Assembly (NCBI GenBank): GCA_019636445.1
Contig: JAHBXO010000001.1
Span: forward strand, 248,001 to 312,000
Direction: 5' to 3'
Origin: Gemmataceae bacterium
GTDB taxonomy: Bacteria > Planctomycetota > Planctomycetia > Gemmatales > Gemmataceae
Length of the DNA: 64,000 nucleotides
In this document: piece by piece, positions 8,281-16,766 of the stretch
Position numbering within the stretch: position 1 is the first letter of the stretch
Layout of the letters: each line of letters begins with the position of its first letter
The notes under the pieces: model-generated
The model's input: only the letters and a program-made list of their open reading frames with translations
What the model was told of the DNA's origin: nothing
The model's database searches: none
Made by a program: the position numbers and the translations under genes

Positions 8281-8408
8281 CGCGTCACCTGGTTTCCCTC
8301 CATGTTACCCGGTCGAATCGGAGGGAACCAATTGCATTTTGCGTTCGAGCCGGACGACGTTCACACAATTCTTGGATATCTCTGTGATCGGCGAGAGTCC
8401 GAGTTCCA

Positions 8409-8482
8409 ACGCCGGCGCGACGCTCGACCTGATCGAGACCGTCCGCGGCGTGGGCTATCGCTTTCGGGAAAACGCCGGGTAG
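8409..8482 (+). repeat. Response-regulator 3' end, copy 2 (orphan tail)
   Basis: Encodes NAGATLDLIETVRGVGYRFR-ENAG and a stop, against DAGATLDLIETVRGVGYRFR-EDGA in the intact gene. It has no upstream response-regulator sequence and sits right after the HNH cassette. It is probably the displaced original tail, or a leftover of the incoming one. Confidence 0.92.
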
Positions 8483-8485
8483 GCG

Positions 8486-8815
8486 TCAACCGCCCAGTGC
8501 GAACGGCACCAGCGCCACCTCGTCGTCGAACATGAACGTGTAACCGCCCGTCGCGAAGTTCGACACATCCGCGATCGTGGCCTGCCCCTCCGGCGACGCC
8601 AGGATCGCCTCCAGATCGGCCCGCGTTTCGGCGTACAACCCCACGATCATGTAGTACGGCGGCACGTCGCCGGGCGTCGCCGATTCGCATCGCCCGATCG
8701 TCCAGCCTTTCAGTCCCCGCATGCGCCGCGCGATCGGCACGTGGACCTCGTGATAGTAGCGATCGAAGTCCGCCGGGTTCGTGGGATGCCCGTACAAAAC
8801 GGTGAGGCGATACAT
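8486..8815 (-). CDS. EthD family protein
   Basis: A 109-residue ferredoxin-like (dimeric alpha-beta barrel) protein. It has the family pattern VLYGHPTNPADFDRYYHEVH followed by IARRMRGLKGW and a C-terminal GGYTFMFDDEVAL. EthD proteins assist cytochrome P450-linked degradation in actinomycetes, but most members are uncharacterised. The gene is convergent with the orphan response-regulator tail and divergent from the alcohol dehydrogenase. Confidence 0.85.
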   Translation of the reverse strand: MYRLTVLYGHPTNPADFDRYYHEVHVPIARRMRGLKGWTIGRCESATPGDVPPYYMIVGLYAETRADLEAILASPEGQATIADVSNFATGGYTFMFDDEVALVPFALGG

Positions 8816-8934
8816 GCCGGCTCCTTTCGGTGTCTCCCATTCTGACCGCGGCCCGGCGAGCGATCAACGACAATCGGGAGCCGGTCCGCATAGAATCGTC
8901 CTCATCACCCGCGATTGTTCATCGAGGACGGTTC

Positions 8935-9942
8935 ATGTCTGCGATTCGAGCCTATGCCGCCACTCAACCCCGGGGCCAACTCGCTCCGTTCGAATACGAA
9001 CCCGGTCCGCTGCGCCCCGACGACGTCGAGATCGCCGTTTCGCACTGCGGCATCTGTCATTCGGATCTATCGATGCTCGATAGCGAATGGGGGCCAACGC
9101 AATATCCGCTCGTGCCGGGGCACGAGGTCGTAGGCACCATCGCCGCCGTCGGATCGAACGTGACGACCCGGACGGTCGGCGAGCGCGTCGGACTCGGCTG
9201 GTTCGCGGGCAGTTGCATGCACTGCCGGCAGTGCCTGAACGGCGACCACAACCTTTGCGGCACCGCGGAGCAGACGATCTGGGGCCGGCACGGCGGGTTC
9301 GCCGACCGCGTCCGCTGCAAGGCGGAATGGGCGATCCCGCTGCCGGGCAATCTCGATCCGGCCGCGGCCGGGCCGCTGTTCTGCGGCGGCATCACGGTCT
9401 TCAACCCGCTCGTGCAATTCGACGTTCGCCCCACGCATCGCGTCGGAGTCGTGGGCATTGGCGGCCTGGGGCACCTCGCGCTGCAGTTCCTCAACAAGTG
9501 GGGCTGCGAAGTGACGGCCTTCTCGTCCTCGTCCGGCAAAGAGGCGGAAGCGAAGAAGCTCGGCGCGCACCACGTGGTGAACAGCCGGGACGACGCGGCG
9601 ATGGCGAAGCTCGCGGGCCGCTTCGATTTCATCCTCGTGACGGTGAACGTACCGCTGAACTGGCCGGCGTACCTCGCCGCGCTGGCACCGAAGGGTCGGT
9701 TCCATTTCGTCGGCGCCGTGCTGGAACCGGTCCCGATCGCGGCGATGACGATGATCATGGGGCAGAAATCGCTGTCCGGTTCTCCGCTCGGCAGCCCCGC
9801 CACGACGGCGACGATGCTCGAGTTCTGCGCCCGTCACGGCATCGCCCCGGTGACGGAGCAATTCCCGATGGCGAAGGCGAACGACGCGATCGCCCATCTC
9901 CGCGCCGGCAAGGCGCGGTACCGGGTGGTGCTGGCGAACTGA
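8935..9942 (+). CDS. Zinc-dependent NAD(P) alcohol dehydrogenase (CAD/YahK-like)
   Basis: Medium-chain dehydrogenase of 335 residues in the cinnamyl-alcohol-dehydrogenase subfamily, which interconverts aldehydes and alcohols. Catalytic zinc ligands C38 (HCGICHSD) and H63 in PGHE, four structural-zinc cysteines C94, C97, C100 and C108, and the cofactor-binding GIGGLGH are all present. The ATG at 8935, preceded by GAGG, is chosen over an ATG at 8830 that would add 35 non-homologous residues. It stands alone between divergent EthD and a GT-C gene; the substrate cannot be told. Confidence 0.92.
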   Translation: MSAIRAYAATQPRGQLAPFEYEPGPLRPDDVEIAVSHCGICHSDLSMLDSEWGPTQYPLVPGHEVVGTIAAVGSNVTTRTVGERVGLGWFAGSCMHCRQCLNGDHNLCGTAEQTIWGRHGGFADRVRCKAEWAIPLPGNLDPAAAGPLFCGGITVFNPLVQFDVRPTHRVGVVGIGGLGHLALQFLNKWGCEVTAFSSSSGKEAEAKKLGAHHVVNSRDDAAMAKLAGRFDFILVTVNVPLNWPAYLAALAPKGRFHFVGAVLEPVPIAAMTMIMGQKSLSGSPLGSPATTATMLEFCARHGIAPVTEQFPMAKANDAIAHLRAGKARYRVVLAN

Positions 9943-10027
9943 ACGATCGGGCGGCATCACGGGGGCATTCACCGTTTCCACGGATCGGGTCATTCAAAGT
10001 GCAACGGGCAACGAGGCGCGCGCCCCG

Positions 10028-11761
10028 GTGGGGGTGCCCACGCGCCGCTGGCCCTGGCGCTGCGCGTGGCCGGGCTGGTTGCTCGCGGCGGTCCTGCTCG
10101 CCGTCGGGCTGCCGATCTTCGTGCGCATGCCGCCGTGGTGCGATCTGACGCTCTACGAACTGGCGGCGCGGACGGTGATGACCGGCGGCGTGCACTATCG
10201 CGACGTGTTTGACACGAACCTGCCCGGCTTCGTCTGGTCGCTCGTAGTCGTGCGTCGCGCGTTCGGGCCGAGCGTTGAGGCCGTGCGCCTCGTGGACCTC
10301 GCGATCGTGTTCGCATGCTGCGGGCTGCTCGCGCGGCTGGCACGGCGCGCGGGGGCGGACCGGCCCGCGATCGCGTGGTTCGCGGTCGGCGCGGCTGCCT
10401 TCTACCCGTTCACGACGGAGTTCTGCCACGCGCAGCGGGATGTCTGGATGCTGCTGCCGGCACTCGCGGCCCTGACGCTTCGCCTGCGGGAGTCGGAGCG
10501 TCGCCGGTTCGCGCTCGGCGTGCTCGAAGGGCTGCTCTGGGGTACTGCCGTCTGGTTCAAGCCGCACGTCCTCTTCCCTATCGCGGGCGTCTGGCTCGCC
10601 ACCGGCCGGCGCGACACATTGCCAAACCTCCTCGGCGGCTGCCTCGCCGGCGCGCTCGGCGTCGCCTGGCTCGTACGCACCGGCACCTGGCCGCACTTCG
10701 TCGAAGTCTTCACGAAGTGGAACCCGCACTACACCGAATATCTCTTCTCCGAAATCGGCTGGCGCGCCGGCAGCCACTGGTTCCACTTCGCCCCGTGGAC
10801 GTACCTGCAACCGCTGGTCGTCGTCCTCGCGATCGCCGACCTCTGTCGCCACCGGCGCTGGGTCGCGAAGCTGTCGCGGCGCTGGTACGTACCCGCCGCG
10901 ACGGAATCGGAAGCGCGCATCCGCCGCGTCCTCGGCGCGTTCTACCTGGGCTGGCTGCTGCAATCGTTCCTGCTCCAGCGGCAGTTCCCGTACGTCCATG
11001 TGCCCGGCACGTTGATCGCCTTCGCGCTCTTCGCGGCGCATCGATGGGCCGTCGTGCCGGCTGGCCTTGCCTTCCTTGCGGTCTCGTCCGGGATCGCCTG
11101 GGCGTGCGAGGAGAATGCCGTCTGGCAAGACCGCGTCGACCGCGTGGAGCGTGTGTTCCCTTGGGTTCGGCTGGCGGTGCCGCGGCACGCGCTGAGTGTG
11201 CCGGAACGGCTGGCGCTCTGGCAGGCATGCTGGCGCGCCCTCGACGCCGACGCGGCGCGCCGCCGGCAGGACCAGTTGGGAAACTATCCCGAATTCTTCT
11301 CGGCCATCGCCGTGGCGGAAGCTCACGAGGTGGCCGTCTGGTTACGCAGCCGCGGCGCGACCGCCGCGGACGTGATCTGCTGGCACTCGTCGCCGCACGC
11401 GGTCTACCTCGACTTGCCCGGCACACCGGCGTTCCGCTTCCTTCATGCCGACACGCCATTGATCCGCGACGCCACCTACCGATTCATGCGGGCGGAGTTG
11501 CTGGAAAGTGCGCCGCGCGCGCGGTACGTCGTCAGCGACCTGTGCCGGACGTTCGTGTCCGCCCCGCCGGAGCGCCAGGACGATTGGCATTCGCGGTCGA
11601 TCGAACTGCCGCCGGGCGCGAAGGACGTATTTCCCTACGACCAGCCGATCGTGTTCCGCTCCGATGGCGGCCGGGGCCGTTACGTCGTCCACGAGCTGAC
11701 GCACCCGATCGACCGCGTCGAATACGATCCGCCGCATCGCGACATCTGGAAGCGCGAATAG
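10028..11761 (+). CDS. Multi-pass membrane protein, probable GT-C glycosyltransferase
   Basis: A 577-residue protein with about eight to ten hydrophobic helices in its first 360 residues and a soluble C-terminal domain of about 200 residues. After the first helix comes an acidic loop (PPWCDLTLYELAARTVMTGG, then VHYRDVFDTNLPG), which is where GT-C enzymes carry the catalytic Asp. I infer a lipid-linked sugar glycosyltransferase of the ArnT/PMT type. The donor and acceptor are unknown. The start is GTG 10028; SD is weak. It has no operon partner. Confidence 0.72.
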   Translation: MGVPTRRWPWRCAWPGWLLAAVLLAVGLPIFVRMPPWCDLTLYELAARTVMTGGVHYRDVFDTNLPGFVWSLVVVRRAFGPSVEAVRLVDLAIVFACCGLLARLARRAGADRPAIAWFAVGAAAFYPFTTEFCHAQRDVWMLLPALAALTLRLRESERRRFALGVLEGLLWGTAVWFKPHVLFPIAGVWLATGRRDTLPNLLGGCLAGALGVAWLVRTGTWPHFVEVFTKWNPHYTEYLFSEIGWRAGSHWFHFAPWTYLQPLVVVLAIADLCRHRRWVAKLSRRWYVPAATESEARIRRVLGAFYLGWLLQSFLLQRQFPYVHVPGTLIAFALFAAHRWAVVPAGLAFLAVSSGIAWACEENAVWQDRVDRVERVFPWVRLAVPRHALSVPERLALWQACWRALDADAARRRQDQLGNYPEFFSAIAVAEAHEVAVWLRSRGATAADVICWHSSPHAVYLDLPGTPAFRFLHADTPLIRDATYRFMRAELLESAPRARYVVSDLCRTFVSAPPERQDDWHSRSIELPPGAKDVFPYDQPIVFRSDGGRGRYVVHELTHPIDRVEYDPPHRDIWKRE

Positions 11762-11764
11762 TCT

Positions 11765-12427
11765 TCACTCCGCCGGTTCGATGCACTGCGGGCCTTCGTT
11801 CGTTGCCTTGTTCACGTAGTCGCCGACGGGGAAGGTCTCCAGGCCGTCGGGCGGGCAGGGTGCGAGCCAGCGACGCAGCGTCGCTTCGTCCGTCGTCGGG
11901 TTCAGCCAGCCCTCGAATTGATCCGCGTTCAGGATCACCGGCATCCGGTTGTGGACTGGCGCCAGCAGTTCATTCGCGTCGGTGGTGATGAGGCAGCAGG
12001 TGGTGAGCTTGCTCGTGCCGTCGGTCCAGAAGTCCCAAAGTCCGGCGAACGCCAGCGGGCCGCCGTCCTTGCGCCGGATGTAGAAGGGCTGCTTGCGCGG
12101 TCCGTCGCGCTTCCATTCGTAGTAGCCGCTGGCGGGTATCAGGCAGCGCTTCTGGCGGAACGAATCGCGGAAGGTGGCGAGGCGGTGGACGGTCTCGCCG
12201 CGGGCATTGATGGGGCGCTGGGTCTTGGGGTCGTTGGCCCAGGCGGGAAGGAGGCCCCAGGGAAGGAGGGCGAGGCCGCGGGTGGTTCCGTCGGGCTTGA
12301 GGCCGACGACGGGCACGGGCTGCGACGGGGCGACGTTGAAGCGCGGCGCGAGGTTGGCGACCTTCGCCAGCCCGAAGGCGCGCTCCAGGACGAGCGCGTC
12401 GTGGTAGACGGTGTAACGGCCGCACAT
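11765..12427 (-). CDS. SOS response-associated peptidase (SRAP/YedK/HMCES family)
   Basis: A 220-residue member of the family that caps abasic sites in single-stranded DNA by forming a thiazolidine link through Cys2. The invariant residues are present: C2 after the removed Met (MCGRYT), N31 (RFNVAPSQ), NARGET at 74-79, E104 (GYYEWKR) and H159 (VHNRMP). All active-site positions are intact, so the protein should be functional in abasic-site protection. It lies 10 bp downstream of the M48 protease gene and may be co-transcribed. Confidence 0.95.
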   Translation of the reverse strand: MCGRYTVYHDALVLERAFGLAKVANLAPRFNVAPSQPVPVVGLKPDGTTRGLALLPWGLLPAWANDPKTQRPINARGETVHRLATFRDSFRQKRCLIPASGYYEWKRDGPRKQPFYIRRKDGGPLAFAGLWDFWTDGTSKLTTCCLITTDANELLAPVHNRMPVILNADQFEGWLNPTTDEATLRRWLAPCPPDGLETFPVGDYVNKATNEGPQCIEPAE

Positions 12428-12437
12428 GCGCGGGCCC

Positions 12438-14594
12438 TCACGGAGTCGCGGGCGGTTCGTCGTCGAAGATCGGCGCGAGGGGTTCTTCTGCCGCCGGCAA
12501 TCCCTTCGCCAGATACCGTTCCGCGATCGCCTCCTGGAGCTTGAGGATGCCGCCGAGGCCCTTGCCGTGCAAGCGCGTCGTGCGGTTCATCACCTGTCCG
12601 AGCTGCCGCATCAGCTTGTCGACCCACTTCCCCTTCACGTACGTCTCGGGCAGTTCCTTGACGATCTCCTCGTCGAGCAGGAAGTCGGCGAGGCGGTCGC
12701 CTTCCTCGAAGTGCTTCATGGCCGGAAGGTCCAGCTCCTTCGCGTCGCGGATTATTTTCCTAAGGGCGGAGCGCGCCTCGCGCAGGACGTGCATGAGTTC
12801 GACGAAGTCGTCGTCGGGGATCGCCCCGCCCTCGCCGCCGTGCAGGCTCATGGTCACGATCGCCATCGCGCCGTGTTTGCTGGCGGTCTGGTAGAACTTC
12901 TGGATGGCGAGCTGGAAGCGGTAGCGGTTGATGAGTTCGTAGTAGAGGCTGTCCTGCACGCGGTAGGCCATCTGGACGAAGACGAGGTAGACGCGGCGGT
13001 CCAGCGCGTGGAACCATTCGTCAGCCTTCTCCAGCTTGGTGTCCAGATCCTTGAGCAGCTTGCGCGCCTTACGGCCGCGGACCTTCCCCTCGTTGTTGAG
13101 GATCGCGTCGCGCTCTTTCACGAGTTCCGCCCGCGATTCGGCGCGCGCCCCGACGTCGGAGTAGAGTTTCTCATACACCGCCCGGAGGCGCTCGTCGGTC
13201 CACGGGTCCTTCTGGATCAGGTCGTTCAGTTCGTCGAGGTCGCCGGGGTCGATGATCCGGTCGTCGTAGCTGCCTTCGTACTTGGGGTCGTAGGTCGTCT
13301 CGGCGTTCTCCTCGTCGATGAACTTCTGCACGGTGCGGGGGTCGGCGGCGGCGGTCGATTTGCCCACGTTGTACGCGACGCGATAGAAACGCTTGGTCAT
13401 CCGTTCGCGGATCTCGGCGGGATTGTCGAAGAGCACCCACGGCGAGCGCTCGTCGATCGGCGCTTCGATGAACTCGTTCTTGATGTTCTCCTCGCGCTCG
13501 TAACCGCTCGGGTGGTAGTCGTTCGGGTCGCCGTCGGTTTCGTCGTCGGGGTCGAACACCTGGATCTTGCGGCCGGCCTTCGGCCCGTCGAGTTTCGGGG
13601 GTATGCCTTTCTTCGGCTCCTTCTTCTTCTTGCGATACAGGTCGGCGATGGCGTGCTGGTGGAAGTACAGGTCGGCGGTGTAGAGCTTGTGGTCGGCGGC
13701 CCGGCGCAGCTCGTCGAGCGCGAAGTCAAAGAAATCGCTGCTGTGCTTGGTCTTGAACAGCCCCTGGACGGCGGCGTCGCTGCCGGCGAGGCTGGCGGAG
13801 ACGAGGTCGGCGTGGAACTCGTTGGCGCGGGCCAGCTGGAACTCGGTGCGGCCGATGACGCGGTAGAGGCCGAACGTGGTGCCGCGCAGGACCCAGAGCA
13901 TGCCGCCGAGCGTGAACCCCAGGATCGCGAGGGGGGCACCGCTGGCCTTGAGCCAGTCGACGAAGTCGTCGAACCAGTCGCGGCCGCTGCAAATGTTGCC
14001 GATGATCCCGCGGACGGTCATGACGTAATTGTCGACGAACCCGCCCTGCGTGAAGTGGCCGAGTTCGTGGGCGACGACGGCCTTGAATTCGCTGAGATTC
14101 AGGCAGTTGATGAGGCCGAGGCCGAGGCACAGATCGTAGCGCGGGTGGACGAACAGGTGCTTGAGCCGCACGGGGCACACCGCCGACGCGTTCACGTCGG
14201 GGATCACCCAGATCGCGCGGGGTTCCTCCGCGCCGGTCTCGGCGCAGACGCGGCGGACGAACGCGTGCAGCCGCGGCTGATCCCGCTCCTTCAGCTCGAT
14301 CTTGAATTCCTCGAAGTCCGGCTCGATGCGGCGGAAGAGGTTCTTCGCGAGCATGAGGAACGTCAGTCCGAAGAAGACCAGCCCGAGCGCGGCGAAGACG
14401 TGATAGCGGCCGAGGCTCAGCGCGCACCAGATCGTGGCGAAGCCGAAGAACAGCACGGTGGCGAGGTAGAGGGCGAGGAAGGCCATGAGGCCGACGAGCA
14501 GGAACCACTCCTGGCGGACGAGTTCCGGCGGCCGGTCGGTGAGTTCGTCCGGCACGTCGTCGGGCGTCGGGGGGTAGGGGATCTTCTCGGCCAT
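12438..14594 (-). CDS. M48 family metalloprotease, large membrane-anchored form
   Basis: A 718-residue protein with two N-terminal transmembrane helices (about residues 31-60 and 65-84), a zinc site HELGH at 176-180 in AVVAHELGHFTQGGF, and further membrane segments around residues 205-250. The C-terminal 450 residues are charged and much longer than in HtpX or Ste24. They contain insertions such as the DPDDETDGDPNDY stretch. A role in membrane protein quality control is family knowledge; the target is unknown. The ATG at 14594 starts just before the first helix; a further upstream ATG at 14711 is less likely. Confidence 0.87.
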   Translation of the reverse strand: MAEKIPYPPTPDDVPDELTDRPPELVRQEWFLLVGLMAFLALYLATVLFFGFATIWCALSLGRYHVFAALGLVFFGLTFLMLAKNLFRRIEPDFEEFKIELKERDQPRLHAFVRRVCAETGAEEPRAIWVIPDVNASAVCPVRLKHLFVHPRYDLCLGLGLINCLNLSEFKAVVAHELGHFTQGGFVDNYVMTVRGIIGNICSGRDWFDDFVDWLKASGAPLAILGFTLGGMLWVLRGTTFGLYRVIGRTEFQLARANEFHADLVSASLAGSDAAVQGLFKTKHSSDFFDFALDELRRAADHKLYTADLYFHQHAIADLYRKKKKEPKKGIPPKLDGPKAGRKIQVFDPDDETDGDPNDYHPSGYEREENIKNEFIEAPIDERSPWVLFDNPAEIRERMTKRFYRVAYNVGKSTAAADPRTVQKFIDEENAETTYDPKYEGSYDDRIIDPGDLDELNDLIQKDPWTDERLRAVYEKLYSDVGARAESRAELVKERDAILNNEGKVRGRKARKLLKDLDTKLEKADEWFHALDRRVYLVFVQMAYRVQDSLYYELINRYRFQLAIQKFYQTASKHGAMAIVTMSLHGGEGGAIPDDDFVELMHVLREARSALRKIIRDAKELDLPAMKHFEEGDRLADFLLDEEIVKELPETYVKGKWVDKLMRQLGQVMNRTTRLHGKGLGGILKLQEAIAERYLAKGLPAAEEPLAPIFDDEPPATP

Positions 14595-14678
14595 GCCGCC
14601 AAGATACGAGCGCACCGCGCCCGACCGCAAGGGGGTGGTATGATAGTCGGAAGGAGTTCGTCCGAAGCGAGGTCTCCG

Positions 14679-15377
14679 ATGCCGCTCTTGGATCACTTTC
14701 ACCCGCCTCACGAGAACCGCGCTCCGTGGTCGTCCATCGGCACGATGTGGGTGGCGAGCCTGGTGAAGTCGCTCAATCGCACACTACCGCGCGATCGATT
14801 CCGAGCCTTCGCCAAGGCGCACTTGAGTTCAACCGCCGAAGCGGATGTTGCCGAGTACGAGCTGGAATCACCCGCGACGACTTCCGACGGCGGGACCGCG
14901 CTCGCCATTCAGCCGGCGCTGTTCACGCTCGAAGCGCAATTCCCGGACGAGTTCGAAGTGCAGGTCCACGAATACCGCGACACGATGCGGTTGTCGGCGG
15001 TCATCGAGTTGGTCAGCCCCGGCATCAAGGACCGCGAAACCGAACGACGGCGATTCACTTCCAAGTGCGCGGCGTACCTCTCTCTGGGTGTCGGCGTTGT
15101 CCTCGTGGATGTCGTCACGAGCCGGCGCGTGAACTTTCACAATCTCCTGATGGAAGAGCTTGGCGGCGCACGCTTCCCGTTGCCGCCGGAAATCGTGAGC
15201 TACGTGGCGGCTTACAAGCCGAACCTATGGAATCCGAGCAGTATTGAAGTGTGGCCATATTCCGCGCCGGTGGGGAAGCCGATTCCGTCGCTGCCGTTGC
15301 CGCTACGAGATGGTCCTTCCGTCGCGCTCGACCTCGAAGGGACTTATTGCGAAGCCATTACCGATAATGGATTCTGA
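14679..15377 (+). CDS. DUF4058 family protein
   Basis: A 232-residue cytosolic protein starting MPLLDHFHPPHENRAPWSS, the typical opening of a family widespread in planctomycetes and cyanobacteria. It contains the conserved LSAVIELVSPGIKDRETERR, whose E and K resemble the PD-(D/E)XK nuclease-like core suggested for this family. That resemblance is by eye only. It is divergent from the M48 gene and 21 bp upstream of an aminotransferase. A second family member lies at 52916-53650. Function unknown. Confidence 0.83.
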   Translation: MPLLDHFHPPHENRAPWSSIGTMWVASLVKSLNRTLPRDRFRAFAKAHLSSTAEADVAEYELESPATTSDGGTALAIQPALFTLEAQFPDEFEVQVHEYRDTMRLSAVIELVSPGIKDRETERRRFTSKCAAYLSLGVGVVLVDVVTSRRVNFHNLLMEELGGARFPLPPEIVSYVAAYKPNLWNPSSIEVWPYSAPVGKPIPSLPLPLRDGPSVALDLEGTYCEAITDNGF

Positions 15378-15398
15378 TTCCCGGAAAGCATACTCCGC

Positions 15399-16598
15399 AT
15401 GACCCCCGATTGGCTCGCCGCCCGTTCGCAGATCCTGCTCGACCCGACGGTCACGATGCTGAACACCGGTTCATTCGGGCCGACGCCGAAACCGGTCTTC
15501 GACGCCGCGAACGAAGTCCGCCGCCTCATGGCCATGGGGCCGACGAACTTCTTCGTCCGCACGCTGCCGCCGCTGCTCTGGGAGGCGCGAACGAAGACCG
15601 CACACTTCCTCGGCACCGTGCCGGATCGCTTCGTCTTCACCACGAACGTCTCGGCCGCGATCAACCTCGTCGCGAGTGGATTGCAGCTCGACGGGCCGGG
15701 CGAAATCCTGATGACCGACCACGAGTACGGTTCGATGGTCTGGTGCTGGGAGCGCGCCGCGGCCCTGCAGGGGTTGGAGGTGAAGACGTTTCCGCTGCCG
15801 ACGATGCCGCGCCATCCCGGCGAGATCGTCGAGGCGGCCGTGCGGGCGATGACGCCGCGGACGAAGCTGTTCTTCTTCAGCCACGCCCTCTCGCCGACGG
15901 GGATGGTGCTGCCGGCGAAGGAGCTGTGCGCCGAGGCGCGGAAGCGCGGCATCTTCACGGTCGTGGATGGCGCGCATGCCCCCGCGATGGTGCCCTTGAA
16001 CATCGACGCCATCGACGCCGACTATTACACCGGCAATTGCCACAAGTGGCTGCTCGCGCCGATCGGCACCGGCTTCCTGGCGGTGCGCGACTGGGAGCGC
16101 CCGATCGAGCCGTTGCACGTGAGCTGGGGCTACAAGCCGGACGCGTACCCGATTGGCGAGCACGCCGCCGCGAGCGGACCGGACGCGCCGGACGCCTTCG
16201 GCAGCACGCGGCGGACGCGTTTCCTCGAATTCGAAGGAACGAAGGACGTGAGCGCGTGGCTGGCGACGCCGGCGGCCATTGCGTTCCAGGAATCGCTCGG
16301 CTGGGACGCGATCCGCGACCGACATGCCGAACTGGCGACCTATTCGCGTGCCGTCTTCGATAAGCTCGGCCTGAAATTGGCGACGCCGGCCGACTGCCGC
16401 ATGAGCGGCGCGATGACGGCGTGCGAACTTCCGAAGGGCGTGAACGTGGCGGAGCTGCGCCGGAAATTGTGGGCGCATCGCATCGAGATTCCGCTGAACG
16501 AGCGACCGGACCGCGTGCTGCTGCGGATCAGCCATCATTTCTACACGACGGAAGCCGAGATCGACCAGCTGGCCGAAGTCTTGCCGTTGCTCATTTAG
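15399..16598 (+). CDS. Class V aminotransferase family PLP enzyme (isopenicillin-N epimerase-like)
   Basis: A 399-residue fold-type I PLP enzyme. The internal aldimine lysine is K216 (TGNCHKWLLAP) and the cofactor Asp and His are in VVDGAHAP (190-193). The layout matches the subgroup annotated as isopenicillin-N epimerase or cysteine desulfurase-like. The motif around the lysine (CHKWLLAPIGTGFL) is that of the epimerase-like branch rather than IscS/SufS, and no sulfur-transfer cysteine loop is seen. The substrate is unknown, as there are no pathway neighbours. Confidence 0.87.
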   Translation: MTPDWLAARSQILLDPTVTMLNTGSFGPTPKPVFDAANEVRRLMAMGPTNFFVRTLPPLLWEARTKTAHFLGTVPDRFVFTTNVSAAINLVASGLQLDGPGEILMTDHEYGSMVWCWERAAALQGLEVKTFPLPTMPRHPGEIVEAAVRAMTPRTKLFFFSHALSPTGMVLPAKELCAEARKRGIFTVVDGAHAPAMVPLNIDAIDADYYTGNCHKWLLAPIGTGFLAVRDWERPIEPLHVSWGYKPDAYPIGEHAAASGPDAPDAFGSTRRTRFLEFEGTKDVSAWLATPAAIAFQESLGWDAIRDRHAELATYSRAVFDKLGLKLATPADCRMSGAMTACELPKGVNVAELRRKLWAHRIEIPLNERPDRVLLRISHHFYTTEAEIDQLAEVLPLLI

Positions 16599-16600
16599 CG

Positions 16601-16752
16601 GTGGGCTTGCCCACCGGGCGGGGCGGAGTCTTCGACGCCCCGCCGGCCTGAGCGGATCGGAAGCGATACTGTTCCTCGCAATCGTTGCGGTCTGGGGAAC
16701 GCCCGCGGCGGTTTCTCGAAGACTCGAAACCGCCCGGCGGGCCAGCCCGCCG
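16601..16752. repeat. Cluster of four small GC-rich hairpins
   Basis: Four perfect stems follow one another in the gap before the TPR gene: gtgggc/gcccac (16601-16614), ggcggggcg/cgccccgcc (16617-16644), ggcggtttc/gaaaccgcc (16707-16734) and cggcggg/cccgccg (16735-16752). The words gagtcttcga and tcgaagactc inside two loops are inverse copies of each other, so the whole cluster is roughly a nested inverted repeat. No coding potential. Confidence 0.75.
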
Positions 16753-16766
16753 CTATATGTAAGACC

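Larger units (their letters stand above)
7505..8408 (-). mobile_element. Candidate HNH-endonuclease cassette inserted at the response-regulator 3' end
   Basis: About 900 bp of visibly lower GC content carrying a two-gene unit on the minus strand (71-residue protein, then HNH endonuclease). It is bounded on each side by a copy of the terminal 74 bp of the response-regulator gene. The left copy completes the intact gene; the right copy is an orphan tail. The geometry matches insertion of an element that carries its own version of the target gene's 3' end. No integrase is present, so homing by the HNH enzyme is an inference. Confidence 0.65.

Noticed and set aside
8225..8482. Plus-strand frame of 85 codons ending in the orphan response-regulator tail
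   Set aside because: Only the last 24 codons are response-regulator sequence; the rest is the promoter and start of the minus-strand 71-residue gene, so it is not a separate gene.
12426..14678. Very long open frame on the plus strand (over 700 codons) opposite the M48 protease
   Set aside because: It is the antisense shadow of the M48 gene in high-GC DNA. Composition is unnatural (runs of V, E, A, R), and the only real part of that frame is the DUF4058 gene from 14679 onward.
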